The notes beneath the pieces are model-generated. The model ran no database searches. It had not been told where the DNA came from and saw only the letters and a list, made by a program, of their open reading frames with translations. The translations under genes were made by a program, and so were the position numbers. Below are positions 38,567 through 47,636 of a stretch of DNA of 64,000 nt, piece by piece; within the stretch, counting starts at the first letter, position 1, and every line of letters begins with the position of its first letter. The DNA is taken from NCBI RefSeq assembly GCF_015689175.1, contig NZ_CP065047.1, forward strand, positions 2,046,001-2,110,000. Direction: 5' to 3'. Origin of the DNA: Mycobacterium kubicae. GTDB lineage: Bacteria; Actinomycetota; Actinomycetes; Mycobacteriales; Mycobacteriaceae.

Positions 38567-38622
38567 TTGCGCCACTCCTTGACCCCGGCTACGCCGGCGT
38601 CTTCGTCATCGGCGGGCTTCAT
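38563..38622 (-). CDS. Mini-ORF 2 in ceoB-ceoC spacer (19 codons)
   Basis: ATG 38622 opens MKPADDEDAGVAGVKEWRK and stops at TGA 38563-38565, which overlaps the ceoC ATG as ATGA. It has its own purine-rich leader (GGGGGAGAG) in the preceding unit. Its first 14 codons are identical to mini-ORF 1. It is probably a translational-coupling relay, not a functional protein. Confidence 0.4.
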   Translation of the reverse strand: MKPADDEDAGVAGVKEWRK

Positions 38623-38705
38623 TTGCGCCACTCTCCCCCGCAAGCGGGCGGTACCCCCGTGACCCCGGCTACGCCGGCGTCTTCGTCATCGGCGGGCTTC
38701 ATTTG
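38566..38705 (-). repeat. MIRU-type tandem repeat between ceoB and ceoC
   Basis: A 45-bp sequence occurs exactly twice, at 38581-38625 and 38661-38705, with 80-bp periodicity. A shorter segment (CTTCATTTGCGCCACT) recurs at 38561 and 38617, carrying the ceoC start region. Each unit holds a CCGGC-TAC-GCCGG hairpin and an ATGA stop-start overlap. This is the structural hallmark described for mycobacterial interspersed repetitive units. Confidence 0.75.
38619..38702 (-). CDS. Mini-ORF 1 in ceoB-ceoC spacer (27 codons)
   Basis: ATG 38702 overlaps the ceoB stop as ATGA. The frame encodes 27 residues starting MKPADDEDAGVAGV and ends at TGA 38619-38621, overlapping the ATG of mini-ORF 2. GAGGA lies upstream at the end of ceoB. 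As with mini-ORF 2, the arrangement rather than the peptide is what seems selected. Confidence 0.4.
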   Translation of the reverse strand: MKPADDEDAGVAGVTGVPPACGGEWRK

Positions 38706-39370
38706 TCCAAATCCTCACTGGGCGGCAGCGCGGCAATGGCCACCGCCTCGGCCGCGCGGCCCGATATCGCGGCGATATAGACCTGATCACCGGCCTGCAG
38801 GATGGTCTTCGGCTCCGGCAGCACCCCCGTGCCGAACCGGATCAAGAACGCCACGCGGGCGCCGGTGGCCTGCTCGAGCTCGGTCGCGCGGTGCCCCACC
38901 CAGTCCTCGTGCAGGACCACCTGCGCGACGGCGACCGTCCCGGTCGGATCTCGCCACTTGGCGGTTTCCGTCTCCTGGGTCAGCGCGTTGAGTAACCGGT
39001 CGGTGGTCCAGGGCACGGTGGCGATGGTTGGAATGCCGAGGCGTTCATAGACCTCGGCGCGCTTGGCGTCGTAGATGCGGGCAACAACGCGCCGCACCCC
39101 GAACGTCTCCCGGGCCAGCCGCGCCGAGATGATGTTGGAGTTGTCACCCGAGGACACCGCGGCGAACGCGTCAGCGCCCTCGATCCCGGCGCGCAACAGC
39201 ACATCTCGGTCGAAACCCTGACCCAGCACCCGTTCGCCGGCAAACTCCGGGCTGAGCCGATTGAAGGCGGCGCTGTCACGGTCGATCACGGCGACGTCAT
39301 GGCCTATCCGGGACAGCCCGTCGGCCACCGAGGACCCGACCCGGCCGCACCCCATCACAACCACCCGCAC
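38699..39370 (-). CDS. ceoB: TrkA-type potassium regulatory protein CeoB
   Basis: This 223-residue RCK protein has the Rossmann motif MRVVVMGCGRVGSSVADGLS, the acidic strand DVAVIDRD, and an RCK_C domain with LPEPKTILQAGDQVYIAAI. It is a paralogue of CeoC. In mycobacteria CeoB and CeoC form the regulatory part of a K+ uptake system. It is divergent from a KimA/APC-type permease, the probable membrane partner. Its TGA overlaps a mini-ORF ATG (ATGA). Confidence 0.92.
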   Translation of the reverse strand: MRVVVMGCGRVGSSVADGLSRIGHDVAVIDRDSAAFNRLSPEFAGERVLGQGFDRDVLLRAGIEGADAFAAVSSGDNSNIISARLARETFGVRRVVARIYDAKRAEVYERLGIPTIATVPWTTDRLLNALTQETETAKWRDPTGTVAVAQVVLHEDWVGHRATELEQATGARVAFLIRFGTGVLPEPKTILQAGDQVYIAAISGRAAEAVAIAALPPSEDLDK

Positions 39371-39471
39371 TTGAGGTCCTTTCGGCTGTTGCTGCGCCTC
39401 GTTACTGGATCGGCAGGTTCTCGCCTAGGGAACGCTACCGTCAAACGCCCGTGGGCTTACTCTTGGCTCTC

Positions 39472-41469
39472 GTGTCCAAACTTTCAACCGCTGCGCGCCG
39501 ACTGCTCATTGGGCAGCCATTTCGTAGCGACCGGCTGAGCCACACGTTGCTGCCGAAGCGCATCGCCTTGCCGGTGTTTGCTTCGGACGCGCTGTCCTCG
39601 GTGGCCTACGCCCCGGAGGAAGTCTTCCTGACGCTGTCGGTGGGCGGCCTGGCGGCCTACACCCTGACGCCCTGGATCGGCCTGGCGGTGGCCGCGGTGA
39701 TGTTGGTGGTGGTGGCCAGCTACCGGCAGAACGTGCACGCCTACCCGTCCGGCGGCGGTGACTACGAGGTGGTGACCACCAACCTGGGCGCCAATGCGGG
39801 GTTGACGGTGGCCAGCGCCCTGATGGTGGATTACGTGCTCACCGTTGCCGTTTCGACGGCATCGGCGATGTCCAATATCGGCTCGGCCATCCCGGTCGTG
39901 GCCCAGCACAAGGTGTGGTTCTGTGTCGCGGCGATCTTGCTGGTGACGGCGATGAACCTGCGTGGGGTGCGGGAATCGGGACTGGCGTTCGCCATTCCCA
40001 CCTACGCGTTCATCGTCGGGGTGATCGTGATGCTCGGCTGGGGGTTCATCCGGATCTTCGTGCTGGGTAACCCGCTGCGGGCGGAATCCGCGAACTTCCA
40101 AATGCATTCCGAGCACGGCAAGGTGCTCGGCTTCGCGCTGGTGTTTCTGGTGGCCCGGTCGTTCTCGTCGGGCTGTGCGGCCTTGACCGGTGTGGAGGCG
40201 ATCAGCAACGGCGTGCCGGCTTTCGAAAAGCCGAAGTCGCGCAACGCCGCCACCACGCTGCTGTTGCTGGGTGGCATCGCGGTGACCCTGTTGATGGGCA
40301 TCATCTTGTTGTCCAAGAAGATCGGCGTTCAGCTCGTCGACGACCCGGCCACCCAGCTTTCCGGCGCCCCGCCGAACTACTACCAGAAAACGCTGGTCAC
40401 GCAGCTGGCGCAGACGGTGTTCGGCAGCTTCCACATCGGCTTCGTGTTGATCACCGCGGTCACCGCGCTGATCTTGGTGCTGGCCGCCAACACGGCGTTC
40501 AACGGGTTCCCGGTGCTCGGCTCGGTGCTGGCGCAGCACAGCTACCTGCCTCGTCAGCTGCACACTCGTGGTGACCGGTTGGCGTTCTCCAATGGCATCG
40601 GCTTCCTGTCGCTGTCGGCGCTGCTGGCGATCATCGCGTTCCGCGCGGAGCTGTCGGCCTTGATTCAGCTCTACATCGTCGGCGTGTTCATTTCGTTCAC
40701 GCTGAGTCAGATCGGCATGGTGCGGCACTGGACCCGGCTGCTGCGCACCGAAACCGACCCGTCGGCGCGTCGGCGGATGATGCGCTCCCGGGTGGTCAAC
40801 ACCATCGGTTTCCTCGCGACCGGCGCGGTGCTGCTGGTGGTGATGGTGACCAAGTTCCTCGCCGGCGCGTGGATCGCGGTGGTCACCATGGCCGGGCTGT
40901 TCATGGTGATGAAGCTGATCCGGCGCCACTACGACGGGGTCACGCGTGAACTCGCGGATCAGGCCGACGCCCACGACAACGAGGTGGTGTTGCCCAGCCG
41001 CAACCATGCCTTGGTGCTGGTGTCCAAACTGCATCTGCCGACGCTGCGTGCCCTGGCTTACGCGCGCGCCACCCGGCCGGACGTGCTCGAGGCCGTCACG
41101 GTCAGCGTCGACGACGCCGAAACCCGTGAACTGGTGCACAAGTGGGAGGAAAGCGACATCAGCGTGCCGCTGAAGGTGATCGCCTCCCCATACCGTGAGA
41201 TCACCCGACCGGTGCTCGACTACGTCAAACGGGTCAGTAAGGAGTCCCCACGCACCGTGGTGACGGTGTTCATCCCCGAGTACGTGGTGGGCCGCTGGTG
41301 GGAGCAGTTGCTGCACAACCAAAGTGCGCTGCGGCTCAAGGGCCGCCTGCTGTTCATGCCCGGAGTGATGGTGACTTCGGTTCCCTGGCAATTGACTTCG
41401 TCGGAGCGAATCAAGACGTTGCAGCCCCATGCGGCTCCCGGCGACGCACGGCGAGGCATCTTCGATTGA
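39472..41469 (+). CDS. APC superfamily permease, KimA-like (Rv2690c type)
   Basis: This 665-residue protein has about 12 membrane helices (to about residue 480) followed by a cytosolic domain of about 180 residues containing VLPSRNHALVLVSKLHLPTL and VFIPEYVVGRWWEQLLHNQ. The N-terminal LLPKRIALPVFASDALSSVAYAPEEVF matches the motif of KimA, the H+-coupled K+ importer of Bacillus subtilis whose cytosolic domain binds c-di-AMP. It is divergent from ceoB and ceoC, supporting a K+ role. GTG 39472 (VSKLSTAARRL) is preferred; GTG 39451 is the alternative. Annotated elsewhere as amino acid permease. Confidence 0.88.
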   Translation: MSKLSTAARRLLIGQPFRSDRLSHTLLPKRIALPVFASDALSSVAYAPEEVFLTLSVGGLAAYTLTPWIGLAVAAVMLVVVASYRQNVHAYPSGGGDYEVVTTNLGANAGLTVASALMVDYVLTVAVSTASAMSNIGSAIPVVAQHKVWFCVAAILLVTAMNLRGVRESGLAFAIPTYAFIVGVIVMLGWGFIRIFVLGNPLRAESANFQMHSEHGKVLGFALVFLVARSFSSGCAALTGVEAISNGVPAFEKPKSRNAATTLLLLGGIAVTLLMGIILLSKKIGVQLVDDPATQLSGAPPNYYQKTLVTQLAQTVFGSFHIGFVLITAVTALILVLAANTAFNGFPVLGSVLAQHSYLPRQLHTRGDRLAFSNGIGFLSLSALLAIIAFRAELSALIQLYIVGVFISFTLSQIGMVRHWTRLLRTETDPSARRRMMRSRVVNTIGFLATGAVLLVVMVTKFLAGAWIAVVTMAGLFMVMKLIRRHYDGVTRELADQADAHDNEVVLPSRNHALVLVSKLHLPTLRALAYARATRPDVLEAVTVSVDDAETRELVHKWEESDISVPLKVIASPYREITRPVLDYVKRVSKESPRTVVTVFIPEYVVGRWWEQLLHNQSALRLKGRLLFMPGVMVTSVPWQLTSSERIKTLQPHAAPGDARRGIFD

Positions 41470-42662
41470 ATCGCGCAGCCGTGCGCGAGGATCTGACGTT
41501 GGTCACCGGCGCACCTGCCAACGGCGGCAGCTGCGTGGCGCACCACGACGGCCGGGTGGTCTTCGTCCGATACGCGCTGCCCGGGGAGCGGGTGCGGGCA
41601 CGCGTCACCGCCGAACGTGGATCCTATTGGCACGCAGAAGCTTTGGAGGTGCTCGACCCGTCGCCGGACCGCATCGAGCCGCTGTGCCCGATCGCCGGGG
41701 TGGACGGCGCCGGCTGTTGTGACTTGGCGTTCGCCGACCCGGAGGCGGTTCGCAAGCTCAAGGGCGAAGTGGTGGCCAACCAGCTTGAACGGCTCGGCGG
41801 CTATCACTGGGCCGGTGCCGCCCAACCGCTTTCGCAGACCGGCCCCACGGGGTGGCGAACCCGGGTGCGCTTGGATGTGGGAGCTGATCGGCGCCCGGGA
41901 TTTCACCGCTATCACAGCGACGAGTTGGTGACGGATTTGTACTGCGCGCAGCTGCCCGACGGCATGCTCGACGGGTTGCCGGAACAGGACCGGCCGCCCG
42001 GCGCCGCCCTGCATGTGGTGGTCGACGACGACGATCAGCGTCACGTAGTGCGCACCGTGCGCCACGGCAAGCGGACGGTGACCCAGGTCGAGGAGGGCAA
42101 CTATCACGCGGTGCAGCGGGTGGGCCCGCGCAGCTGGCGGCTACCGGTGACCGCTTTCTGGCAGGCACACCGCGATGCCGCGACGGTGTACAGCGAGGTG
42201 CTGGCCCACTGGGCGCAGCCGGCCGCCGGCGGGATAGCGTGGGACTTGTACGGCGGCGCAGGCATTTTCGCGGCGGTACTGGCAACGGCGGTGGGGGAGT
42301 CCGGCCGAGTGCTCAGCGTCGACACGTCCCGCGGGGCCTCCGGTGCCGCGCGGGCGGCGCTGCAAGATCTACCGCAGGTTCACGTCGTCACCGATTCGGT
42401 GCGCCGCGCGGTAGCAGCGGAACCGACCAGCGCCGACATCGCGGTGCTCGACCCTCCCCGCGCGGGTGCCGGCCGGGAAGTCATCGACCTACTGGCTGCG
42501 GCGAACGTGCCGCGCATCATCCACATCGGTTGTGAGGCAGCCGCTTTCGCCCGTGACATCGGACTCTACCTCGGCCATGGTTACGCCGTCGAAGAGCTGA
42601 CGGTCTTCGACGCCTTTCCGCTGACTCATCACGTGGAATGCATTGCGCTGCTGATTCGCTAG
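41466..42662 (+). CDS. RNA m5U methyltransferase, TrmA/RlmD family (Rv2689c type)
   Basis: This 398-residue SAM-dependent methyltransferase has an N-terminal TRAM domain (NGGSCVAHHDGRVVFVRYALPGE), SAM-binding WDLYGGAGIFAAVLA, and LDPPRAGAGREVI. The catalytic Cys is in IIHIGCEAAAFARD, where the usual SCNP motif reads IGCE, and the general base region is HHVECIALL. TTG 41466 overlaps the permease stop (TTGA), with GCGAGG 10 bases upstream; GTG 41481 is an alternative. It modifies a uridine in 23S rRNA or tRNA; the exact target is not shown. Confidence 0.85.
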   Translation: MNRAAVREDLTLVTGAPANGGSCVAHHDGRVVFVRYALPGERVRARVTAERGSYWHAEALEVLDPSPDRIEPLCPIAGVDGAGCCDLAFADPEAVRKLKGEVVANQLERLGGYHWAGAAQPLSQTGPTGWRTRVRLDVGADRRPGFHRYHSDELVTDLYCAQLPDGMLDGLPEQDRPPGAALHVVVDDDDQRHVVRTVRHGKRTVTQVEEGNYHAVQRVGPRSWRLPVTAFWQAHRDAATVYSEVLAHWAQPAAGGIAWDLYGGAGIFAAVLATAVGESGRVLSVDTSRGASGAARAALQDLPQVHVVTDSVRRAVAAEPTSADIAVLDPPRAGAGREVIDLLAAANVPRIIHIGCEAAAFARDIGLYLGHGYAVEELTVFDAFPLTHHVECIALLIR

Positions 42663-42723
42663 GAAACCACCTGCCGGAGCGCAAGTACTGCACCACCAGC
42701 GCGACGGACGTCCTGCGAAAGGT

Positions 42724-42860
42724 TAGACTCCGTCGCGGAGTGCCGGGAAGTCTGGTCGGCGATGTCTTTGTCGACCGATCGAAAGGCTCTGGTGCCTACC
42801 ACTGAACAACGGTCCACGACCGCGGGTGTGTGGCCAGTCGACCACGTTTGTGGTGAGCAT
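42724..42860 (+). promoter_or_regulatory. Structured leader before the antiporter gene (candidate cis-regulatory RNA)
   Basis: TAGACT (42724-42729) fits a mycobacterial SigA -10 box, which would give an mRNA leader of about 135 bases. The leader contains AGTGCC (42739-42744) able to pair with GGCTCT (42785-42790), enclosing GGTCG/CGACC (42754-42758 with 42772-42776). A separate ACCAC-GTTT-GTGGT hairpin (42841-42854) sits just before the start codon. The perfect ACTCCG-TCG-CGGAGT inverted repeat (42727-42741) overlaps the -10 box and could instead be an operator. No known class was identified with certainty. Confidence 0.4.
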
Positions 42861-42871
42861 GGGCCGATAAC

Positions 42872-44335
42872 GTGAACGAGACTGCCCGATACGCGCTGAT
42901 CGTCTTGTTCTGCAGTGCCGTCGGTTTGGTTGCAGTGCTGGCGAACCGGCTCACCGAGCGGGTGAAGGTGCCGGTGGCTGTGCTGGTTCTGGTCGGAGCC
43001 GCCGTGGCCGTGCACGCCGTGCCCGTCGTACAACCGCCTTCTGAGCGGACGGTGGAGCGGGTGCTCACCATCGCGCTGGTGCTGGTGCTGTTCGACGGAG
43101 GCATGCACATCGGTGTATCCCGCTTCCGCGCGGCAGCAGTCCCCATCCTGTCGGTCGGCGTCGTGGCAACCGGTGTGGTCGCCGGCGGCGCCGCCTTGCT
43201 GCTGCACTATGCGTGCGGAATCAGCTGGTATCTCGCGGTGCTCGTGGCCACGGCGGTGGCTCCCACCGATCCTGCCGTTGTGTTCTCTGTTCTGGGCAAA
43301 CGTGAGATCGCCGGCCGCAGCAGCACGATCCTGGAGGGTGAGTCCGGCACCAACGATCCGGTTGGCATCTCCTTGATGGCCGGCCTGATCGCCGCCGGCG
43401 GTCTCAGCACTGCCGGATTCATCGACGTGGGAACGCAATTCCTGCTGCAAATGATTATCGGTGCGGTTGTCGGCGTGCTCGGCGGCCGAATGCTGCTGGC
43501 GTTCATGCGGCGCGTGGCATTGCCCAGCGAAGGCCTCTACGCGCTGCGGACGCTGGCATGCGCCCTGATGTTGTACGGCATCGCCACCCTGGCGCACGGC
43601 TCCGGCTTCTTGGCGGTGTTCGTCGCGGGCATCATGATCGGCGACGCTCGCGCGCCCTACAAGCCCGAGATCAAGCGCTTCCACGCCGCCCTGGCCGGGC
43701 TGGCCGAGATCGTCGCGTTCGCCGTTCTCGGCTTGACCGTCGACCTCCGCATGCTTGCTCATCCCGACGTCTGGGTTCCTGGGCTCATCCTCGGCGTGGG
43801 CCTCACGGCGCTGATTCGTCCGCTGGCGGTGAGCGCCTGCCTGGTGGGTGTGCAACTGCGGCGCAACGAACGCTTGTTCATCCTGTTCGCCGGTCTCAAG
43901 GGGGCGGTGCCGATCCTGCTCGGCGAGTTTCTGCGTGCCGCGCACGTCTCCGACGCCGAGCGCCTGTACGGCATCGTGGTGGTCGTCGTCATCTTCTCTG
44001 TGCTGGTGCAGGGCAGCTCGGTGCCCGGCGTCGCCAAGCTCCTGCAACTGCCCATGCGGACCGTGGAGACCCAGCCATGGCAGATCGGGGTCCGGCTCGC
44101 GGACGAACCCGAAGGGGTCCATCGCTTCAGCGTCGCCCCAGGTTCTGCTGCCCAGGGGTGCACGGTCGAGAGCTTGGGTGAGCGTGTCGGTGACATCTGG
44201 GTCAGCATCATCGTGCGCACGACCGGGCTGGTGGCGGTGCGCGGCGACACCGAACTGCAAGCCGGCGACGAGGTCGTCATATTGGCAGACCCGGAACTTC
44301 ACGACACGCTTGCCGACCTGTTCGGCTCCTCGTAG
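42872..44335 (+). CDS. CPA1-type cation/proton antiporter with TrkA_C-like domain
   Basis: This 487-residue protein has 12-13 membrane helices and the CPA1 ion-site motifs VAPTDPAVVFSVLGKREIAG and GESGTNDPVGISL (the ND pair). The last 90 residues (GSAAQGCTVESLGERVGDIW, later GDTELQAGDEVVILADPELHDTL) form a TrkA_C/RCK_C-like regulatory domain, as in NhaP2/CvrA potassium/proton antiporters. GTG 42872. In M. tuberculosis this position is occupied by Rv2683-Rv2688c (ABC and ars genes), so the locus differs. K+ or Na+ cannot be told apart from sequence alone. Confidence 0.88.
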   Translation: MNETARYALIVLFCSAVGLVAVLANRLTERVKVPVAVLVLVGAAVAVHAVPVVQPPSERTVERVLTIALVLVLFDGGMHIGVSRFRAAAVPILSVGVVATGVVAGGAALLLHYACGISWYLAVLVATAVAPTDPAVVFSVLGKREIAGRSSTILEGESGTNDPVGISLMAGLIAAGGLSTAGFIDVGTQFLLQMIIGAVVGVLGGRMLLAFMRRVALPSEGLYALRTLACALMLYGIATLAHGSGFLAVFVAGIMIGDARAPYKPEIKRFHAALAGLAEIVAFAVLGLTVDLRMLAHPDVWVPGLILGVGLTALIRPLAVSACLVGVQLRRNERLFILFAGLKGAVPILLGEFLRAAHVSDAERLYGIVVVVVIFSVLVQGSSVPGVAKLLQLPMRTVETQPWQIGVRLADEPEGVHRFSVAPGSAAQGCTVESLGERVGDIWVSIIVRTTGLVAVRGDTELQAGDEVVILADPELHDTLADLFGSS

Positions 44336-44406
44336 CCGGTTGTGGTCAGTTACCGACCGCCGCCGCTGCGACCTGTCCACTTGCGCGCGCTGCGTAGACT
44401 GACGAG

Positions 44407-46326
44407 ATGCTGGAACAGATCCGCGGACCCGCCGATCTGCAGCACCTTTCCCAACGGCAGCTACGCGACCTGGCTCAGGAGATCCGCGAGTTCCTGATCC
44501 ACAAGGTCGCCGCCACGGGGGGACACCTGGGTCCGAACCTGGGCGTCGTCGAACTGACGCTGGCGCTGCACCGAGTGTTCGATTCTCCGCACGACCCGAT
44601 CGTCTTCGACACCGGCCACCAGGCCTACGTGCACAAGATGTTGACCGGCCGCTGCCAAGACTTCGAAACGCTGCGCAAAAAGGGCGGCCTGTCGGGCTAC
44701 CCGTCGCGCACCGAGAGCGAGCACGACTGGGTGGAATCCAGCCACGCCAGCGCCGCGCTGTCCTACGCCGACGGACTGGCCAAGGCGTTCGAGCTGACCG
44801 GGCACCGCAACCGGCACGTGGTCGCCGTCGTCGGCGACGGCGCGCTCACCGGCGGCATGTGCTGGGAGGCGCTCAACAACATCGCCGCATCGCATCGTCC
44901 GGTCGTCATCGTCGTCAACGACAACGGCCGCAGCTACGCACCCACCATCGGCGGGGTCGCCAACCACCTGGCCACCTTGCGGCTGCAACCGGCCTACGAA
45001 CAATTGCTGGAGCGCGGGCGCGACGTCGTGCGCTCCGTTCCGGTGGTGGGCGAGGTCTGCTACCACCTGATGCACAGCGTCAAAGCCGGCATCAAGGATT
45101 CGTTGTCCCCGCAGTTGCTGTTCACCGACCTGGGGTTGAAATACGTCGGCCCGGTCGACGGCCACGACGAACGCGCGGTCGAGGTCGCGTTGCGCAGCGC
45201 GCGCGGCTTCGGCGGCCCAGTGATCGTGCACGTCGTCACACGCAAGGGGATGGGTTACGCCCCGGCCGAAGCCGACGAAGCCGAACAGATGCACTCCACG
45301 GTCCCGATCAACCCGCTGACCGGCGAAGTCACCACGATCGCCGGCCCGGGCTGGACGGCCACCTTCTCCGACGCGCTGATCGGCTATGCCCAGCGGCGGC
45401 GTGACATCGTCGCCATCACCGCGGCCATGCCCGGCCCCACCGGGCTCACCGCGTTCGGGCAGCGCTTCCCGGACCGGTTGTTCGACGTCGGCATCGCCGA
45501 ACAACATGCGCTGACGTCGGCGGCCGGTTTGGCCATGGGCGGCCTGCACCCCGTCGTGGCGATCTACTCCACGTTCCTGAACCGGGCGTTCGACCAGATC
45601 ATTATGGACGTGGCGCTGCACAAGCTGCCGGTCACCATGGTGCTGGACCGGGCCGGGGTCACCGGCTCCGACGGCCCCAGCCACAACGGCATGTGGGATC
45701 TGTCCATGCTCGGCATCGTGCCCGGCATGCGCGTAGCCGCGCCCCGCGACGGCACGCGCCTGCGGGAAGAACTCGGTGAAGCGCTCGACATCGACGACGG
45801 ACCCACGGCGCTGCGATTCCCCAAAGGCGATGTGGGCGAAGACATTCCAGCCCTGGAACGGCGCGACGGCGTCGACATCCTGGCCGTACCGGCTGGCGGC
45901 TTGAACCACGATGTCCTGCTGGTGGCGGTGGGCGCGTTCGCGTCGATGGCCTTGGCGGTCGCCAAGCGGCTGCACAACCAGGGCATCGGCGTGACGGTGA
46001 TCGATCCCCGCTGGGTGCTGCCGGTCTCCGACGCGGTGCGCGAACTGGCCGAGCAGCACAAGCTGCTGGTGACATTGGAAGACAACGGCGTCAACGGCGG
46101 CGTCGGGTCGGCCGTGTCGGCGGCGCTGCGCCGCGCCGAGGTGGACGTGCCATGCCGCGACGTGGGGCTGCCGCAGGATTTCTTCGAGCATGCATCGCGC
46201 GGAGAAGTGCTCGCCGGGCTCGGGCTGACCGATCAGGATGTCGCCCGCCGAATCACGGGATGGGTTGCGGCGCTTGGATCTTCGGTGACCGATTCCGAAG
46301 CGGAGCTGCGGGAGCCGCTCGACTAG
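44407..46326 (+). CDS. dxs: 1-deoxy-D-xylulose-5-phosphate synthase
   Basis: DXS is the thiamine-diphosphate enzyme that condenses pyruvate and glyceraldehyde-3-phosphate, the first step of the MEP isoprenoid pathway (also feeding thiamine and pyridoxal). At 639 residues it is full length, with [13 protein letters not shown], the TPP-binding [29 protein letters not shown], and the pyrimidine domain with [19 protein letters not shown] 44407. It shares CTAG as stop with the convergent RNase D-like gene. Confidence 0.97.
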   Translation: MLEQIRGPADLQHLSQRQLRDLAQEIREFLIHKVAATGGHLGPNLGVVELTLALHRVFDSPHDPIVFDTGHQAYVHKMLTGRCQDFETLRKKGGLSGYPSRTESEHDWVESSHASAALSYADGLAKAFELTGHRNRHVVAVVGDGALTGGMCWEALNNIAASHRPVVIVVNDNGRSYAPTIGGVANHLATLRLQPAYEQLLERGRDVVRSVPVVGEVCYHLMHSVKAGIKDSLSPQLLFTDLGLKYVGPVDGHDERAVEVALRSARGFGGPVIVHVVTRKGMGYAPAEADEAEQMHSTVPINPLTGEVTTIAGPGWTATFSDALIGYAQRRRDIVAITAAMPGPTGLTAFGQRFPDRLFDVGIAEQHALTSAAGLAMGGLHPVVAIYSTFLNRAFDQIIMDVALHKLPVTMVLDRAGVTGSDGPSHNGMWDLSMLGIVPGMRVAAPRDGTRLREELGEALDIDDGPTALRFPKGDVGEDIPALERRDGVDILAVPAGGLNHDVLLVAVGAFASMALAVAKRLHNQGIGVTVIDPRWVLPVSDAVRELAEQHKLLVTLEDNGVNGGVGSAVSAALRRAEVDVPCRDVGLPQDFFEHASRGEVLAGLGLTDQDVARRITGWVAALGSSVTDSEAELREPLD

Positions 46327-47636
46327 TCGTCGGTGGGAACATCGGTGGCGACATTGGCGGCCTGCGATAGCGCCGTGGCCAACGGCGACACCACGAGTTC
46401 GCGTTGCCACGGTCGCGCTTGACCGGCCCGCAAGTACTCGGCCACCGCCTGTTCGGCGTCGCCGTCGTGCACCGAGTCCCAGTCCCAACACAGCCGTCGC
46501 ACCAGATCCGGTGAGACCAGATTCTCCGTCGGCACGGTCACCCGTTGCGACACCTTCGCCAGGGCGGCGCGCGCCGCCTCCAGCCGGGCGGCCGCTTCGG
46601 GTTTGCGCCGGCCCCACCGCGCCGGTGGTGGCGGCGTGGTGGCCGGCTCGCCCTCGTCCGGTGGGTGCTGATTTTGGCGGGCCGCTTCCAGCGCCGATAG
46701 CCACATCGCCGCGCTGCGCCGCTGATTGCGCCCGCCGAACACCGGCAGCGCGACAAGATCCGCCACGGACTTGGGATCGGCGAGGGCGGCGTCGACGATG
46801 GCGGAGTCGGGCAGGATCCTTCGGGGCGCAATGTCGCGGCGCTGGGCGATGCGGTCGCGCATGGTCCACAGCTCGCGCACTGCCGCCAAGCCGCGCCGGT
46901 CATGGACGCGGTGGATACCCGACGTTCGCCGCCAGCGGTCTTTGCGGGCGGCCGCCGGAATGGCGGTGCGCAGATACTCGAATTCCTGTGCGGCCCAATC
47001 ACTTTTGCCTTGCTCGGCCAACACCGCAGCGATCGCCGCGCGTAACTCGATGAGCAGTTCGACGTCCAGGGCCGCGTAGTTGAGCCACTCGATCGGCAGC
47101 GGGCGCTTGGACCAGTCAGCGGCACCATGTCCTTTGGCCAACCCGAAACCCAGCAGCCGCTCGACCATGGTGGCCAGGTTCACCCGTTCGAATCCGGCCA
47201 AGCGGCCGGCCAACTCGGTGTCATACAGCGCTGGCGGGTACATGCCGACCTCGGCCAGGCACGGCAGATCCTGATCGGCGGAATGCAGAATCCACTCGTC
47301 TTTGGCCAACACCTCGGCGACCGGAGCCAACACTGTCGGCCCATCACCGCCGTGGCTGACCGGGTCGATCAGCACAGTGCCCGCCCCGGCCCGCCGGATC
47401 TGGATCAAATAGGCCCGGTTGGAGTAGCGAAAGCCCGACGCCCGTTCGGCGTCCACCGCGAAGGGCCCATGTCCGCGGTCGAGCAGTGCGGCAGCCGCCT
47501 CGATCTGGCGTGCGCTGACCGAGAGGGCCGGTATCCCGTCGGCCGGGTGGACGAGTGGGACAGGAGTGGCCGGCGCGCTTTCGGCGCTTTCCGTGCTCTC
47601 CGTGCTGTCCGGCGGATTGGCCTCCGGTCCACCCAT
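46323..47636 (-). CDS. RNase D-like 3'-5' exonuclease with HRDC domain (Rv2681 type)
   Basis: This 437-residue protein has the DEDD exonuclease domain: [22 protein letters not shown] (DxE), [12 protein letters not shown] (D), and [18 protein letters not shown] (last D with Tyr upstream). An HRDC domain follows ([20 protein letters not shown], then a second repeat). The N-terminus is Ser/Thr/Glu-rich. ATG 47636 overlaps the preceding gene's stop (ATGA); the frame continues upstream to 47984 only in antisense to Rv2680. It acts in RNA 3' maturation; the target is unknown. Confidence 0.9.
   Translation of the reverse strand: MGGPEANPPDSTESTESAESAPATPVPLVHPADGIPALSVSARQIEAAAALLDRGHGPFAVDAERASGFRYSNRAYLIQIRRAGAGTVLIDPVSHGGDGPTVLAPVAEVLAKDEWILHSADQDLPCLAEVGMYPPALYDTELAGRLAGFERVNLATMVERLLGFGLAKGHGAADWSKRPLPIEWLNYAALDVELLIELRAAIAAVLAEQGKSDWAAQEFEYLRTAIPAAARKDRWRRTSGIHRVHDRRGLAAVRELWTMRDRIAQRRDIAPRRILPDSAIVDAALADPKSVADLVALPVFGGRNQRRSAAMWLSALEAARQNQHPPDEGEPATTPPPPARWGRRKPEAAARLEAARAALAKVSQRVTVPTENLVSPDLVRRLCWDWDSVHDGDAEQAVAEYLRAGQARPWQRELVVSPLATALSQAANVATDVPTDD

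Noticed and set aside
39371..39471. Possible c-di-AMP (ydaO) riboswitch before the KimA-like gene
   Set aside because: The divergent gap is only about 100 bases and shows none of the conserved ydaO core; KimA-like genes in other phyla do have it, so it was checked.
39484..41430. Open frame of 648 codons antisense to the permease
   Set aside because: His/Gln/Arg-rich shadow of the KimA-like permease gene.
42659..44380. Open frame of 573 codons antisense to the antiporter
   Set aside because: His/Gln/Asp-rich composition is typical of a shadow frame; the plus strand encodes a full CPA1 antiporter.
44461..46869. Open frame of 802 codons on the minus strand
   Set aside because: It is the shadow of dxs, with Arg/His/Gln-rich composition and no domain.
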